64,000 bases of DNA from the NCBI RefSeq assembly GCF_000382485.1, contig NZ_AORY01000017.1, forward strand, positions 1-64,000. The letters are read 5' to 3'. The notes under the pieces were generated by a model. The model was not told the DNA's origin. It saw only the letters and a list, made by a program, of their open reading frames with translations, and ran no database searches. The position numbers and the translations under genes were made by a program. Positions 54,252 to 64,000 of the stretch are shown piece by piece. Position 1 is the stretch's first letter. Every line of letters begins with the position of its first letter. The DNA is from Sphingomonas sp. Mn802worker. Its GTDB lineage: Bacteria; Pseudomonadota; Alphaproteobacteria; Sphingomonadales; Sphingomonadaceae.

Positions 54252-56522
54252 ATGCCTGTCTCCGCTGCCGCCTCCGCCCGCGAAATACTGACCCGCCTGC
54301 ATGATGTGATGGCGGCGCGCAGCCCGGCACAGGCGAAGCTCAACCAGGTGGTCGAGATCATCGGCGAGGCACTGGATAGCGAGGTCTGCTCGATCTACCT
54401 GCTGCGCGAAGGCGTGCTGGAACTGTTTGCGACGCGCGGGTTGGCGCCGGAAGCGGTGCATGTCACCAAGCTTGCGCTGGGCGAAGGGCTGGTCGGCAAG
54501 ATCGCCGAGCAGAACGAGATCCTCAACCTCGACGAGGCGGCGAGCCACCCGGACTTCGCCTACAAGCCCGAGACTGGCGAGGATCGATACCACAGTTTCG
54601 CCGGCGTGCCGATCGTCCGGCGCGAGCGCTCGGTCGGCGTGCTGGCGGTGCAGCACGCCGACCCGCGTCGTTATGCCGATATCGAGATCGAGGCGCTGCA
54701 GACGGTGGCGATGGTCCTGTCCGAGCTGATCGCCAACGCTGGGCTGATCGACCAGGGCGGTCCGAAGGATCGCGTGCAGTCGACCGCGACGGTGCGGATC
54801 GCAGGCCAGAAACTGGTCGACGGCATGGCGGCGGGGTACGCGGTGTTCCACCAGCCGCGCGTCACGATCGAGCATACGGTTGCGGAAGATACCGAGGCCG
54901 AGCGGCACCGGGTCTATGCCGCTTTCGACAAGATGCGCGAGCAGATCGACCGGATCGCGCGTGAGGCCGAGTTCGGTGTCGGCGACGAGCATCAGGAGGT
55001 GATCGCCACCTACAAGATGTTCGCGTACGACGAGGGCTGGGCCCGGCGGATCAACGAGGCGATCGATTCAGGGCTGACCGCCGAGGCCGCGATCGAGCGG
55101 GTGCAGCAGCGCACGCGCCAGCGGATGCGGCAGATCGACGATCCGCTGCTCGCCGACCGGATGCACGACCTGGAGGACCTCTCCAACCGGTTGCTGCGGA
55201 TCGTGTCGGGGCAGATGGGCACCGCGGCGCAACTGGGCCTCAGGCAGGACACGATCCTGATCGCACGCAACTTAGGGCCGGCCGAGCTGCTGGAATATGA
55301 TCGCCGACGGTTGAAGGGCGTGATCCTGGAGGAAGGGTCGCTCACCGCGCACGTGACGATCGTGGCGCGTGCGATGGGCGTGCCGGTGCTCGGCCGCGTG
55401 CGCGACGTGCGGCGCACGATCGCGGAAGGCGACCTGTTGCTGCTCGACGTGACCGAAGGATCGGTGCTGGTGCGCCCGACGCTGCCGATGGAGGAAGCGT
55501 TCGATGCGAAGCTGCTGCTGCGACAGAAGCGCAAGGCCGCCTATGCCGCACTGCGCGATCTGGCGCCGCAGACACGCGATGGCCACCGCGTTACCGTCAT
55601 GGTCAACGCGGGGTTGCGCGACGACGTGGCTGCGCTGGACGTGACCGGCGCGGACGGCATCGGGCTGTTTCGCACCGAATTCCAGTTCCTCGTCTCCGCG
55701 ACGCTGCCGCAGCGCGAGCGCCAGCAGCGGCTGTACCGCGAGGTACTGGACGCGGCGGCCGATCGGCCGGTGGTGTTCCGCACCGTCGACATCGGCGGGG
55801 ACAAGGCGCTGCCGTACCTGACCTCCAACGATGCGGAGGAGGAGAATCCGGCGATGGGGTGGCGCGCGCTCAGGCTGGCGCTGGAACGCGACGGATTGAT
55901 GAAGGCGCAGGCGCGTGCACTGCTGGAAGCAGCGGCGGGGCGGACGCTCAACGTCATGTTCCCGATGGTGAGCGAGGCGTGGGAGTTCGACGAGGCAAAG
56001 GCATTGTTCGAGGCGCAGCGCGACTGGATCGCCTCGCGCGGGCGGCGCTTGCCGAGCGAGATACGCTATGGCGCGATGCTTGAGGTGCCGAGCCTTGCCT
56101 ATCAGCTCGACCTGCTGCTGCCACGCGTGCAGTTCCTGTCGATCGGCACCAACGACCTGACGCAGTTCCTGTTTGCCGCCGATCGCGCCAACCCGAAGCT
56201 GGCCGAACGCTACGACTGGCTGTCGACCTCGATCCTGCGGTTCGTGAAGCTGGTGTCGGATCAGGCTCAGGCGGCAGGCGTGCCGGTTGCGGTGTGCGGC
56301 GAGATGGGCGGGCGTCCGCTGGAGGCGATGGCGCTGATCGGGCTCGGCATTGAGCGGCTGTCGATTACCCCGGCGGCGGTCGGGCCGGTCAAGGCGATGA
56401 TCCGGTCGATCGATCGGTCGCGGCTGCGCGCGCGCATGGCGGACCTGCTCGCCGCGCCGCCGCGCGACGTTCGCGGCGTGCTTTCCGACTGGGCGGCCGG
56501 CGAAGGCGTCGAATTGGCGTGA
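54252..56522 (+). CDS. ptsP: Nitrogen-PTS enzyme I (EI-Ntr, PtsP)
   Basis: 756 residues. N-terminal GAF domain (about 15-165, EVCSIYLLREGVLELFATRGL), then EI N-domain, swivelling phosphohistidine domain with His in GSLTAHVTIVARAMGVPVLG, and the PEP-binding barrel (GADGIGLFRTEFQFL, DIGGDKALPYL, GTNDLTQFLFAADR, AVCGEMGGRPLEA). It passes phosphate from PEP to NPr, a regulatory relay linking carbon and nitrogen state. The GAF domain senses glutamine in other Proteobacteria. ATG at 54252. Confidence 0.95.
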   Translation: MPVSAAASAREILTRLHDVMAARSPAQAKLNQVVEIIGEALDSEVCSIYLLREGVLELFATRGLAPEAVHVTKLALGEGLVGKIAEQNEILNLDEAASHPDFAYKPETGEDRYHSFAGVPIVRRERSVGVLAVQHADPRRYADIEIEALQTVAMVLSELIANAGLIDQGGPKDRVQSTATVRIAGQKLVDGMAAGYAVFHQPRVTIEHTVAEDTEAERHRVYAAFDKMREQIDRIAREAEFGVGDEHQEVIATYKMFAYDEGWARRINEAIDSGLTAEAAIERVQQRTRQRMRQIDDPLLADRMHDLEDLSNRLLRIVSGQMGTAAQLGLRQDTILIARNLGPAELLEYDRRRLKGVILEEGSLTAHVTIVARAMGVPVLGRVRDVRRTIAEGDLLLLDVTEGSVLVRPTLPMEEAFDAKLLLRQKRKAAYAALRDLAPQTRDGHRVTVMVNAGLRDDVAALDVTGADGIGLFRTEFQFLVSATLPQRERQQRLYREVLDAAADRPVVFRTVDIGGDKALPYLTSNDAEEENPAMGWRALRLALERDGLMKAQARALLEAAAGRTLNVMFPMVSEAWEFDEAKALFEAQRDWIASRGRRLPSEIRYGAMLEVPSLAYQLDLLLPRVQFLSIGTNDLTQFLFAADRANPKLAERYDWLSTSILRFVKLVSDQAQAAGVPVAVCGEMGGRPLEAMALIGLGIERLSITPAAVGPVKAMIRSIDRSRLRARMADLLAAPPRDVRGVLSDWAAGEGVELA

Positions 56523-56656
56523 TCCTGCGGCCACTCACGCGCGGGTCCGGTTGACACTCCCCGGCCGGTTTGAAACACGCGTAACCGGGTTGCAGCCAAA
56601 ATCGGGGTCCGAACAGGGGCTCAACATCGGGGAAGCGCTGCGCGCTGGAGAACAAG

Positions 56657-57625
56657 ATGAGCGACGGCGACTTGGGCGAGATGGCGGGCGCGAAACCGGC
56701 GACGGTCGGTCAGCGGCTGCGCGCCGCGCGCGAGGCGCAGGGACTGTCGCTGCCCGACGTCGCAACGCGCACGCGGGTCACGCAGCGGTTCCTGGAGGCG
56801 ATCGAGAACGGCCGGCTGGAGGATCTGCCCTCGTCGACCTACGCGGTCGGCTTCGCCAAGGCGTATGCGCGCGCGGTCGGACTCGATCAGGTCGTGATCG
56901 GGCGCGATATCCGCGAGGAGATGAACGCGCCGGGCGCGGTGCAGCGTCCACAACATCACGTGCAGGAGATCGCCGATCCGGCGCGCGGACCGTCACGCAC
57001 TGTGGTGATCGTTGCGTTGGGCCTAGCGCTCGCGGTGCTGATCCTGGCGCTGCTGTGGTTTGCGACCGGCGTATTTCGCGGCGGTGGTGACAGCGGGGCG
57101 GAACCGGTCGGCAATGCGCAGGTGAGCGCCGCGGTGCCCGCTGCGACGGTGGCGCCGACCCCGACCGCGAACGGTCCGGTGGTGCTGACCGCCGCTGCTG
57201 ATGTCTGGCTGCGCGTCTACGATGCCGCGGACAAGACGCTGTACCTCGGTACGATGAAGCCGGGTGAGCGGTTCGAGGTGCCGGCGGGCGCGAACGATCC
57301 CAAGATCAACGTCGGACGCCCCGACAAGCTGCGCATCACGGTCGGCAACCGCGCGGTGCCGCCGCTGGGTGACGGCAGCCGGCCGTTGAAGGATATTCGC
57401 ATCGGCGCAGACGCGCTCGCCGGACGCGCGACCGGGGAGGCACCCGCACCGCAGCCGAGCGCGAGTGCCTCGGCACGAACGACGCGATCGAGCGCGCCGC
57501 GTGCGAGCGAGCGGCGTAGTGCGCTGCCTTCCGCCTTTGCCTCACCGACGGGCGACGAGGCCGCGCGTGCCAATCGCGCTGCGGCGGAGGCACCCGCGCC
57601 GGCGACGACACCGAACGCGCAATAA
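56657..57625 (+). CDS. RodZ-like helix-turn-helix membrane protein
   Basis: 322 residues. N-terminal Xre-type HTH (about 14-80, VGQRLRAAREAQGLSLPDVA, RVTQRFLEAIENGRLEDLP), membrane helix at about 115-138 (VVIVALGLALAVLILALLWF), and a periplasmic DUF4115 domain (about 170-240, AAADVWLRVYDAADKTLYLG, MKPGERFEVP). A Ser/Ala/Pro-rich tail follows. RodZ links MreB to the wall synthesis machinery. Starts 134 bases after ptsP. Confidence 0.85.
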   Translation: MSDGDLGEMAGAKPATVGQRLRAAREAQGLSLPDVATRTRVTQRFLEAIENGRLEDLPSSTYAVGFAKAYARAVGLDQVVIGRDIREEMNAPGAVQRPQHHVQEIADPARGPSRTVVIVALGLALAVLILALLWFATGVFRGGGDSGAEPVGNAQVSAAVPAATVAPTPTANGPVVLTAAADVWLRVYDAADKTLYLGTMKPGERFEVPAGANDPKINVGRPDKLRITVGNRAVPPLGDGSRPLKDIRIGADALAGRATGEAPAPQPSASASARTTRSSAPRASERRSALPSAFASPTGDEAARANRAAAEAPAPATTPNAQ

Positions 57626-57697
57626 GGCTGCTTCAGCGTGGAGACAGGTATGGTAGGCAAGTAACGGGGCATGATGAGCGAGGGTCGGGGGCGACGC

Positions 57698-58654
57698 ATG
57701 AAAATCTGGTTGGCGATGGGTAGCGCATCGATGGCGCTGATCGTGGCGGCGGGCGTAGCGCCTGCGACGGCGCAGTCGAACGTCGAGGGTCGCGTCGGGC
57801 GGCTTGAGAGCGAGATGCGCGCGGTGCAGCGCAAGGTGTTCCCGAACGGCAATGCCGCGATGGTCGAGCCGCAGATTTCGCCGCAAACGAGTGCGGCGGT
57901 GCCGCTGGGCACGCCGGCGATCAGCCCGGTCACCGACCTCAACAACCGGGTCGTCGCGCTCGAGCAGCAGATGGCGACGATGACGGGGCAGATCGAGCAG
58001 ACGCAATACCGCCTGCGCCAGCTCGAGGACCAGTTCACCACCTACAAGAAGGCGACCGACGCGAAGCTGGCAGGCCCGACCGCCGGCGCGCCGCGCGACG
58101 TCGATGCCGCCGGCGTGACCGTGCCCTCGGTCCCGCGTGCAGCAGCGGCCGAGGCGGCGAGCGGCAAACCGGTGGCGCGTGGTGGTGGTACGCTAACCGC
58201 GCCCGATGAGGCAGCTCCCGCGCGCGGTTCGTCGGCAACGGGGATCGAGAAGCCGAGCACCGGCGATGCGGGCGAGGACGCCTATGTCTACGGTTATCGC
58301 CTGTACGCCGCGGGCAAATATCCCGAAGCCGAGGCGCAGTTGAAGCAGGTGGTCGCGACCTACCCGAAGCACCGACGCGCCAGCTACGCGCAGAACCTGC
58401 TCGGCCGCAGCTATCTCGACGAGGGCAAGCCGAGCCTGGCCTCGATCGCCTTTTACGACAATTACAAGAAATTCCCGGAAGGCGAGCGCGCGCCCGAGAG
58501 CCTGTACTACCTCGGCCAATCGCTGACCAAGCTCAACAAGCCGGCGGACGCATGCAAGGTCTATGGCGAGTTGAACGACGTGTACGGCGACAAGATCTCG
58601 GCCAGCATGAAGGCGGATGTCGCGAAGGCGCGTGTCACCGCCAAGTGCAAATAG
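57698..58654 (+). CDS. ybgF: Tol-Pal system protein YbgF/CpoB
   Basis: 318 residues with signal peptide (about 1-26, APATAQS). N-terminal coiled coil for trimerisation (VGRLESEMRAVQRKVF, LNNRVVALEQQMATMTGQI, EQTQYRLRQLEDQF), a low-complexity linker, then three TPR-like repeats (AYVYGYRLYAAGKYPEAEAQL, AQNLLGRSYLDEGKPSLASI, APESLYYLGQSLTKLNKP). It coordinates outer-membrane constriction with wall synthesis. ATG at 57698 begins the signal peptide; an in-frame ATG pair at 57671 is the alternative. Confidence 0.9.
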   Translation: MKIWLAMGSASMALIVAAGVAPATAQSNVEGRVGRLESEMRAVQRKVFPNGNAAMVEPQISPQTSAAVPLGTPAISPVTDLNNRVVALEQQMATMTGQIEQTQYRLRQLEDQFTTYKKATDAKLAGPTAGAPRDVDAAGVTVPSVPRAAAAEAASGKPVARGGGTLTAPDEAAPARGSSATGIEKPSTGDAGEDAYVYGYRLYAAGKYPEAEAQLKQVVATYPKHRRASYAQNLLGRSYLDEGKPSLASIAFYDNYKKFPEGERAPESLYYLGQSLTKLNKPADACKVYGELNDVYGDKISASMKADVAKARVTAKCK

Positions 58655-58691
58655 CCGCACGCTGACGCCCGTCATCGCGCCCGATCCCGCG

Positions 58692-59645
58692 ATGGTCGCG
58701 CGCTTCGCGGGCGATCTGGCGCGGGTGTTCGCGGATCCAAAAGCGCCGCTGCTGATTGCGGTGTCGGGCGGGCCCGACAGCGTCGCGCTGCTGTTGCTGG
58801 CGCGCGAGGTGCTGGGTGAGCGCTGCGTCGCCGCGACGGTTGATCATGGCTTGCGCGCCGAGGCGGCGGACGAGGCGCGCTGGGTCGCTGACCTGTGCGC
58901 GGGCATCGGCGTGCCGCATGCGATACTGACCGGTGCCTTGCCCGATCGGGACGGTCGGACGCGCAACGTGTCGGCGCGCGCACGAGCGTTTCGGTACGAC
59001 CTGTTGCGCGCGTATGCGGAGACGACCGGAGCCGCCGCGATCGCCACGGCGCACCACGCCGACGATCAGGTCGAGACGGTCGCCATGCGCCTGAACCGCG
59101 GCGCGGGACTGTCGGGGCTTGCCGGCGTGCGTTCAGGCAACGGTGTGGTGATCCGGCCGCTGCTCGGCTGGCGACGCGACGAACTGGCGGGGATCGTCAA
59201 GGTATGCGGCATCACGCCGGTCGATGACCCAAGCAACCGCGATGAGCGCTTCGAGCGGGCGCGGCTGCGCGCGGCGCTTCCCACCGCGACGTGGATCGAT
59301 CCGGTGGCGTGGACGCGCAGCGCGGCGGCGCTGGCGGATGCGGAGGAGGCGCTCGCGTGGACGGTCGAGCGGTTATGGAGCGAGCGCTGCGTCATCGAAG
59401 AGGGGACGGTGTCAATGTCGCCGGCCGGGTTGCCGTTCGAGCTTCGCCGCCGCTTGCTCGGCCGGTGCGTTACGGAGATCGATCCCGATGCGAACCTGCG
59501 CGGGTCGGCGGTGGCGCAGGCGGTCATGGCGCTGAAGCGCGGCGCGACGGTGACGCTCGGCGAGGCGCTGTGCCAGCCATCACTTGACGCGCGCGACGAA
59601 CCGGTCTGGCGCTTCGTCCGGGCGCGACCCCGTCGATCATCGTGA
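58692..59645 (+). CDS. tilS: tRNA(Ile)-lysidine synthetase
   Basis: 317 residues. It converts the wobble cytidine of tRNA-Ile(CAU) to lysidine, allowing AUA decoding. PP-loop [31 protein letters not shown] and [20 protein letters not shown] are the N-domain signature. The C-terminal part is short compared with E. coli TilS, as usual in Alphaproteobacteria. Start is uncertain: ATG at 58692 gives [16 protein letters not shown] at 58617 overlaps ybgF by 38 bases. Confidence 0.9.
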   Translation: MVARFAGDLARVFADPKAPLLIAVSGGPDSVALLLLAREVLGERCVAATVDHGLRAEAADEARWVADLCAGIGVPHAILTGALPDRDGRTRNVSARARAFRYDLLRAYAETTGAAAIATAHHADDQVETVAMRLNRGAGLSGLAGVRSGNGVVIRPLLGWRRDELAGIVKVCGITPVDDPSNRDERFERARLRAALPTATWIDPVAWTRSAAALADAEEALAWTVERLWSERCVIEEGTVSMSPAGLPFELRRRLLGRCVTEIDPDANLRGSAVAQAVMALKRGATVTLGEALCQPSLDARDEPVWRFVRARPRRSS

Positions 59646-59709
59646 GTGGCGTTGTTCCATTGCCATTAACCCCGGCGCGCCTACATATTCGCGGACGAAA
59701 GGCTCCCGA

Positions 59710-61689
59710 ATGAACGACAACGACAAGCAGTCTGGCAACGGAGACGGCGGCGGCAATTCCGGCGGCCCGAACCCGTGGATGAAGAGCCTGCTGATCTGGG
59801 TAGGCATTCTGCTGGCACTCGCGGTCGTCGTGACGATGTTCGACGGGCGCACCAGCGGTGCGCAGGGCAACACGGTCGCTTATTCCACCTTCCTCGACAA
59901 GGTCGATGAAGGTACGGTCAAGACGGTCAACGTGTCGCGCGACATGATCACCGGCACCTTCTCCTCAGGTGACAAGTTCCGCACCTATCCGGTGCAGGAC
60001 TCGGGCCTGATCGAGCGGCTGCGCAAGGCGGGCGTCGAGGTCGCGGGGAAGCCCGAGGAAGGGCCGTCGATCTGGATGGTGCTGCTGTATCAGTCGCTGC
60101 CGTTCCTGCTGTTCCTTGGCATCGCGTTCTTTGTCGTGCGGCAGATGCAGAAGGGCGGCGGCGCGGGCGGGGCGATGGGCTTTGGCAAGAGCCGCGCCAA
60201 GATGCTGACCGAGAAGCACGGCAAGGTGACGTTCGACGACGTCGCCGGCATCGACGAGGCGCGCGCCGAGCTGACCGAAATCGTCGAGTTCCTGAAGGAT
60301 CCGACCAAGTTCGCGCGGCTGGGCGGCAAGATCCCCAAGGGTGCGCTGCTGGTCGGCTCGCCCGGCACCGGCAAGACGCTGCTCGCCCGCGCGATCGCGG
60401 GTGAGGCGGGCGTGCCGTTCTTCACCATTTCGGGCTCGGACTTCGTCGAGATGTTCGTCGGTGTGGGCGCCAGCCGCGTGCGCGACATGTTCGAGCAGGC
60501 CAAGAAGTCGGCGCCGTGCATCGTCTTCATCGACGAGATCGATGCGGTGGGGCGCCACCGCGGTGCGGGTCTGGGCAACGGCAATGACGAGCGTGAGCAG
60601 ACGCTCAACCAGCTGCTGGTCGAGATGGACGGCTTCGAGGCCAACGAGGGCATCATCATCGTCGCGGCGACCAACCGCCCCGACGTGCTCGACCCCGCGC
60701 TGCTGCGTCCGGGCCGCTTCGATCGCCAGGTCGTCGTGCCGCGCCCCGACATCGACGGCCGCGTCAAGATCCTTGAAGTGCACATGAAGAAGGTGCCGCT
60801 GGCGCCCGACGTCGACGCGCGCGTGATCGCGCGCGGCACGCCGGGCTTCTCGGGCGCGGACCTTGCCAACCTCGTCAACGAGGCGGCGCTGATGGCGGCG
60901 CGCAAGGGCAAGCGGCTGGTCGCTTCGGCCGAGTTCGAGGAAGCCAAGGACAAGGTGATGATGGGCGCCGAGCGGCGTTCCATGGTCATGACCGACGATG
61001 AGAAGCGGATGACCGCGTACCACGAGGCTGGCCACGCCGTGGTCGCGATGCACGAGCCCGCGTCCGATCCTATCCACAAGGCGACGATCATTCCGCGCGG
61101 ACGTGCACTGGGCATGGTGATGCGCCTGCCCGAGCGCGACAGCTACAGCTACCACCGTGACAAGATGTACGCGAACCTGGCGGTGGCGATGGGCGGCCGT
61201 GTCGCCGAGGAAATCATTTTCGGTTACGACAAGGTGTCGTCGGGTGCGTCGGGCGACATCCAATATGCGACGGGACTTGCCCGCGACATGGTCACGAAAT
61301 GGGGCATGTCGGACAAGGTCGGGCCGGTCGAGTATGCGCAGCCGGAGGGCGAGAGCTTCCTCGGTTACTCGTCCTCGCAGCCGGTACGGATGTCGAACGC
61401 GACCGCGCAGCTGATCGACGACGAGATCAAGGGCATCGTCGAAGGCGGCCTGTCGCGCGCGAAGCAGGTGCTGAGCGACCATATCGATCAGCTCCATTCG
61501 CTGGCGGGTGCGTTGCTCGAATATGAGACGCTGAACGGCGAGGAGATCAAGCGGTTGATCGCGGGCGACGACATCGGCCGTAGCGATCAGGGCTTGAAGC
61601 CGACGGCGGTGCCGAGTGCCGGTACCTCGATCCCGAAGACCAAGCGGCCGAGTGGCCCGTTCGGGAGTCCGTCGCCTGCCGGCGCGTGA
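59710..61689 (+). CDS. ftsH: ATP-dependent zinc metalloprotease FtsH
   Basis: 659 residues. Two membrane helices (about 26-45 and 117-140) flank a periplasmic domain; then AAA+ domain (Walker A GSPGTGKT, Walker [12 protein letters not shown], arginine finger region RPGRFDRQ) and the zinc protease (HEAGH, with the third ligand region further on). It degrades unassembled membrane proteins and short-lived regulators. ATG at 59710 with AAAGG upstream. Its partners HflK and HflC are encoded at 29-31 kb. Confidence 0.97.
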   Translation: MNDNDKQSGNGDGGGNSGGPNPWMKSLLIWVGILLALAVVVTMFDGRTSGAQGNTVAYSTFLDKVDEGTVKTVNVSRDMITGTFSSGDKFRTYPVQDSGLIERLRKAGVEVAGKPEEGPSIWMVLLYQSLPFLLFLGIAFFVVRQMQKGGGAGGAMGFGKSRAKMLTEKHGKVTFDDVAGIDEARAELTEIVEFLKDPTKFARLGGKIPKGALLVGSPGTGKTLLARAIAGEAGVPFFTISGSDFVEMFVGVGASRVRDMFEQAKKSAPCIVFIDEIDAVGRHRGAGLGNGNDEREQTLNQLLVEMDGFEANEGIIIVAATNRPDVLDPALLRPGRFDRQVVVPRPDIDGRVKILEVHMKKVPLAPDVDARVIARGTPGFSGADLANLVNEAALMAARKGKRLVASAEFEEAKDKVMMGAERRSMVMTDDEKRMTAYHEAGHAVVAMHEPASDPIHKATIIPRGRALGMVMRLPERDSYSYHRDKMYANLAVAMGGRVAEEIIFGYDKVSSGASGDIQYATGLARDMVTKWGMSDKVGPVEYAQPEGESFLGYSSSQPVRMSNATAQLIDDEIKGIVEGGLSRAKQVLSDHIDQLHSLAGALLEYETLNGEEIKRLIAGDDIGRSDQGLKPTAVPSAGTSIPKTKRPSGPFGSPSPAGA

Positions 61690-61710
61690 CACGATAGAGT
61701 TATGAACCGT

Positions 61711-61747
61711 AAAGGGCCGCGGAAGGAATTACCTTCTGCGGCCCTTT
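61711..61747 (+). terminator. Terminator of ftsH
   Basis: AAAGGGCCGCGGAAGG, loop AATTA, CCTTCTGCGGCCCTTT: a 16-bp stem with one G-U pair, then CGTTTGCTT. It starts 22 bases after the ftsH stop. Confidence 0.85.
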
Positions 61748-62167
61748 CGTTTGCTTCGAAACGGCGCGTATGTTTCACTTGTTCGGTGAAGCGACGCTGG
61801 TGTCTCAGCCCCCGCCATGATCCATTCGCATGATGGGACGGGACACATTATCGCAGTGGTGGGACGCCGATCGGTTGCGGGGCCACGTCGCGTAGGGCGG
61901 AAGGTGGAACGCGCGAGCTCGATCTTTCGTCTTCGGCGGATGCGCAGAGGGCATGTCTAGCCGGGCAGAAGCGTCGAGCGCGGTCGACGCCCGGAACAGG
62001 GCGAATATTAATCGCCTGAGCGATCGATGATTGGCGGAATAGGCCGCAGATATTCTGAGCGCTTGGCGGCGGAGACGCGGGAAAAGGTTTTGCCGCTAGG
62101 GGCGCCGGTGCAATAGGTGACCAGCGCTGCGAGCGAGGCGGATCGACATTGATCGCCCGAATGGCTG
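61748..62167. other. Intergenic region, nothing identified
   Basis: About 420 bases between the ftsH terminator and the end of the glycine-zipper transcript. GGGCGA-ATATTAA-TCGCCT near 62000 forms a short hairpin. No convincing ORF, tRNA or promoter. Confidence 0.4.
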
Positions 62168-62191
62168 CCCCCCGCCCGAACGAGCGGGAGG
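62168..62191 (-). terminator. Possible terminator of the glycine-zipper gene
   Basis: On the minus strand CCTCCCGC, loop TCGTTCGG, GCGGGGGG: 8-bp stem 10 bases after the stop codon. No T-tract, so uncertain. Confidence 0.4.
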
Positions 62192-62200
62192 CGCATCATC

Positions 62201-62512
62201 TTAGCGGCAGCGACGCTTGGCGGTGATCGTACGGTCGATAGCGCGGCCGCCGAGCGCACCTGCGGCGCCGCCGGCAACCGTGCCAAGCAGGCCGCCGCCG
62301 ACTGCGTTGCCGAGCACCGCGCCGCCGACGCCGCCCGCGACCAGACCGGTCGTGCCGCTCGAGTAGCGGCAACGGCGCGCGCCGCGGTAACGACGGTGCT
62401 TGTAGCTCTTTCCATGATACTCGCGCGCCTCGGCCTTGTGCGTCGGCGCGACGACTGCCGCGGTCGGGATGGCGAGGCCGGCGGCCGCCAGCGTGAGCAG
62501 GAATTTACGCAT
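62201..62512 (-). CDS. Glycine-zipper 2TM domain protein
   Basis: 103 residues with a signal peptide (about 1-29, VAPTHKAEA). A His/Arg/Tyr-rich segment (YHGKSYKHRRYRGARRCRY) precedes the glycine zipper (about 55-90, GLVAGGVGGAVLGNAVGGG, LLGTVAGGAAGALGG), which inserts in or packs against a membrane. Two cysteines could pair. ATG at 62512 has GGGAGAA upstream. Envelope role likely; exact function unknown. Confidence 0.85.
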   Translation of the reverse strand: MRKFLLTLAAAGLAIPTAAVVAPTHKAEAREYHGKSYKHRRYRGARRCRYSSGTTGLVAGGVGGAVLGNAVGGGLLGTVAGGAAGALGGRAIDRTITAKRRCR

Positions 62513-62577
62513 GGTACAATTCTCCCTGTGAATGGTGCGTCTGGTAACGCAAACGTCCGTCACAGGTTGCGCAGGCG

Positions 62578-63675
62578 TCAGTCGGCGACCCCGAGATAGA
62601 GCAACCCGGTGAGGAACAAGGGCACGATCGCCCAGCAGATGAAGGTGGAAAGGACGAGCGTGCGGATCAGCGCGCCGCCGCGGCTGAGCGAATAGGCGCC
62701 CTTCAACTGCTTGTAGATGTGGACCATCGCGGCGGCGAGCGCGAGGATCACCACCGACGAAGAGACACCCGCCGTCAGCAGCAGCGCGGTTACGATCGTC
62801 AGCAGCGACATGAAGGTGAGCGAATAGGTGGCGAACACCGCGTGATCGTAGAAGCCGAAACGCCGGCTGAACGGGAACAGCAGCCACAGAAACGGCAGCG
62901 ACAAGGGGATCAGCGCCCAGCTGTATTTGTAGCCGCTGCTCTTCAGCTTGTAGAGCAGCAGCTTCGGGTTCTCTTTTGCATGTTGCAATTTGCCCGCCAC
63001 CCAATTCTCGAAACCCGGACCGGCGGCGTTGAAGTTGCTATGCTCTGCCGCGCGGGGCAGCGCGCGTTCGGCAGCGGTGAGGTCGTTCACCGCGGTGCGC
63101 GCGTCGTTGATGCGTTTTTCCAGTTTTGCGATGCGGGCTGCATCGGGTTTCGGCGCTGCATGTTCCTCGCTTAGTTCCCGGCGCAGGTCGGGGAGATCGC
63201 GCGCGATCTTGCCGCGTTCGATGGCAACGGTCGATTGCAGGGTGGCGATGCCGCCTCCGCCCTTGAGGAAGTCCCCCTTGAAATGGAACATCGGCAGTTG
63301 CGCTAGGATCGCGAACAGCAGGAACACTGAGAATAGAAACAGCGCGATCGGTGAGACGAAGCGCGCGCGCTCACCCGCGACGTAGCGCCGCGTCAGCGCA
63401 CCGGGATGGAGCACGAGCATCGGCAGCGTGCGCCATGCCTTGCCCTCGAAGTGGAAGACGCCGTGGAGCACGTCGTGGAAGAAGGCGCCGGCGGTGCGGT
63501 GGACGTGACCGGCCTGTCCGCAGCGGTGGCAGTGGGCGTCGATCAGCGCGGTGCCGCAGTTGAGGCACAGGCCGTGTTCGAACTGACTCGCCGCCACGTG
63601 CCCGCCCGCGCGCGGCTCGACCGCGTGCGCGACGATCCCGCCGGTCACCACGTCCGCTGCCATCTCACCAACCAT
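62578..63675 (-). CDS. DUF3667 membrane protein with zinc ribbon
   Basis: 365 residues. An N-terminal zinc ribbon (CLNCGTALIDAHCHRCGQ, about 37-54), the conserved TAGAFFHDVLHGVFHFEGK and TLPMLVLHPGALTRRYVAGERARFV blocks of DUF3667, then a coiled-coil insert (about 150-215) and four to five membrane helices. Function unknown. ATG at 63675 was chosen; upstream in-frame starts lack support. 65 bases before the glycine-zipper gene on the same strand. Confidence 0.85.
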   Translation of the reverse strand: MVGEMAADVVTGGIVAHAVEPRAGGHVAASQFEHGLCLNCGTALIDAHCHRCGQAGHVHRTAGAFFHDVLHGVFHFEGKAWRTLPMLVLHPGALTRRYVAGERARFVSPIALFLFSVFLLFAILAQLPMFHFKGDFLKGGGGIATLQSTVAIERGKIARDLPDLRRELSEEHAAPKPDAARIAKLEKRINDARTAVNDLTAAERALPRAAEHSNFNAAGPGFENWVAGKLQHAKENPKLLLYKLKSSGYKYSWALIPLSLPFLWLLFPFSRRFGFYDHAVFATYSLTFMSLLTIVTALLLTAGVSSSVVILALAAAMVHIYKQLKGAYSLSRGGALIRTLVLSTFICWAIVPLFLTGLLYLGVAD

Positions 63676-63733
63676 GTCGAAGCCCCCGCTTGTCGCATGC
63701 GATGCTAGCCGCAAACGGCGGGGGCTCAAGCCC

Positions 63734-64000
63734 TCAATAGCGCGACAGCTCGACCGGCAGCGCGCGATAACCGTGGACGAAGCAGGCGGCGACGCGCGCG
63801 GGCTCCCCGACCACGTTCACGCGCATCCGCCTGGCCGCCATTTCCTCAAGCAGGATTGACACCTGCAACTCGGCGAGCCGTGCGCCGACGCAGCGGTGGA
63901 TGCCGTGACCGAAGGCGAGATGGCGGCGTGCGTTGGCGCGGTCGACCTGGAAGTCGTCGGCATTGTCGCCGAACACGCTCTCGTCGCGATTGGCGGAAAT
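63734..64000 (-). CDS. Cytochrome P450, C-terminal fragment
   Basis: The gene runs off the right edge; 88 C-terminal residues are visible. SANRDESVFGDNADDFQVDR is the region before the haem loop, and FGHGIHRCVGARLAELQ contains the haem-ligating cysteine. The end (VVGEPARVAACFVHGYRALPVEL) is typical of bacterial class I P450s. Substrate unknown. Confidence 0.92.
   Translation of the reverse strand: MSANRDESVFGDNADDFQVDRANARRHLAFGHGIHRCVGARLAELQVSILLEEMAARRMRVNVVGEPARVAACFVHGYRALPVELSRY

Overview
The window is a GC-rich, gene-dense piece of an alphaproteobacterial chromosome, most likely a Sphingomonas or close relative. This rests on gene content and order rather than any database match: pal-side ybgF-tilS-ftsH, argD-argF-hslO, hflK-hflC-degP, a GapR (DUF2312) gene, DUF3617/DUF1244/DUF3667 proteins, a TolA-annotated coiled-coil protein of sphingomonad type, a class Ia NrdA without an ATP-cone, and one good EcfG-type promoter (GGAAC-N17-CGTT). 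I saw no rRNA, tRNA, insertion sequence, prophage or CRISPR array. Both ends cut genes: an FAD-dependent dehydrogenase at the left and a cytochrome P450 at the right.

Layout. 0-4.2 kb: an ECF sigma factor and RskA-type anti-sigma factor divergent from two tandem Tat-exported ferritin-like proteins. 4.7-12.1 kb: nrdA, a GGDEF-EAL-PilZ membrane protein, class I fumarase and DUF1993. 12.3-14.4 kb: a probable small-RNA gene carrying an 18-codon ORF behind a near-perfect Shine-Dalgarno, a lipoprotein, and a PRC-barrel/DUF3597/small-protein cluster. 14.5-18 kb: a frameshifted tonB, a small membrane protein and uvrB. 18.2-25.1 kb: ferredoxin-NADP reductase, arylamine N-acetyltransferase, an M20 peptidase with DUF3617 lipoprotein, several small envelope proteins, an acidic protein with an EcfG-type promoter, a 2-oxoglutarate/Fe(II) oxygenase and a bactofilin-like mini-protein. 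25.1-35 kb: phosphoribosyltransferase plus HerA-like ATPase, a three-unit repeat, degP-hflC-hflK, Mrp, CoA-binding protein and an APC permease.

35-44.2 kb: an AbrB/PIN toxin-antitoxin pair with an operator palindrome, acnA, a TolA-like coiled-coil protein, argD-argF-hslO, a strong sRNA candidate, queC and queE. 44.2-53.7 kb: pyk, DUF1244, a secreted amidohydrolase, gapR, a second HerA-like ATPase, then a tightly overlapping yebC-ruvC-ruvA-HAD-ruvB cluster. 53.8-64 kb: a Lys/Pro-rich membrane protein, ptsP, a RodZ-like HTH protein, ybgF-tilS-ftsH, a glycine-zipper protein, DUF3667 and the P450 fragment.

Most of the window is core housekeeping (TCA cycle, arginine synthesis, recombination and repair, envelope proteolysis). 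The parts that look least described are the two small RNA loci (12.29-12.60 kb and 42.69-42.78 kb), the sigma/anti-sigma/double-ferritin locus, the frameshifted tonB, the CTG start proposed for ruvC, and the HAD gene embedded inside the ruv cluster.
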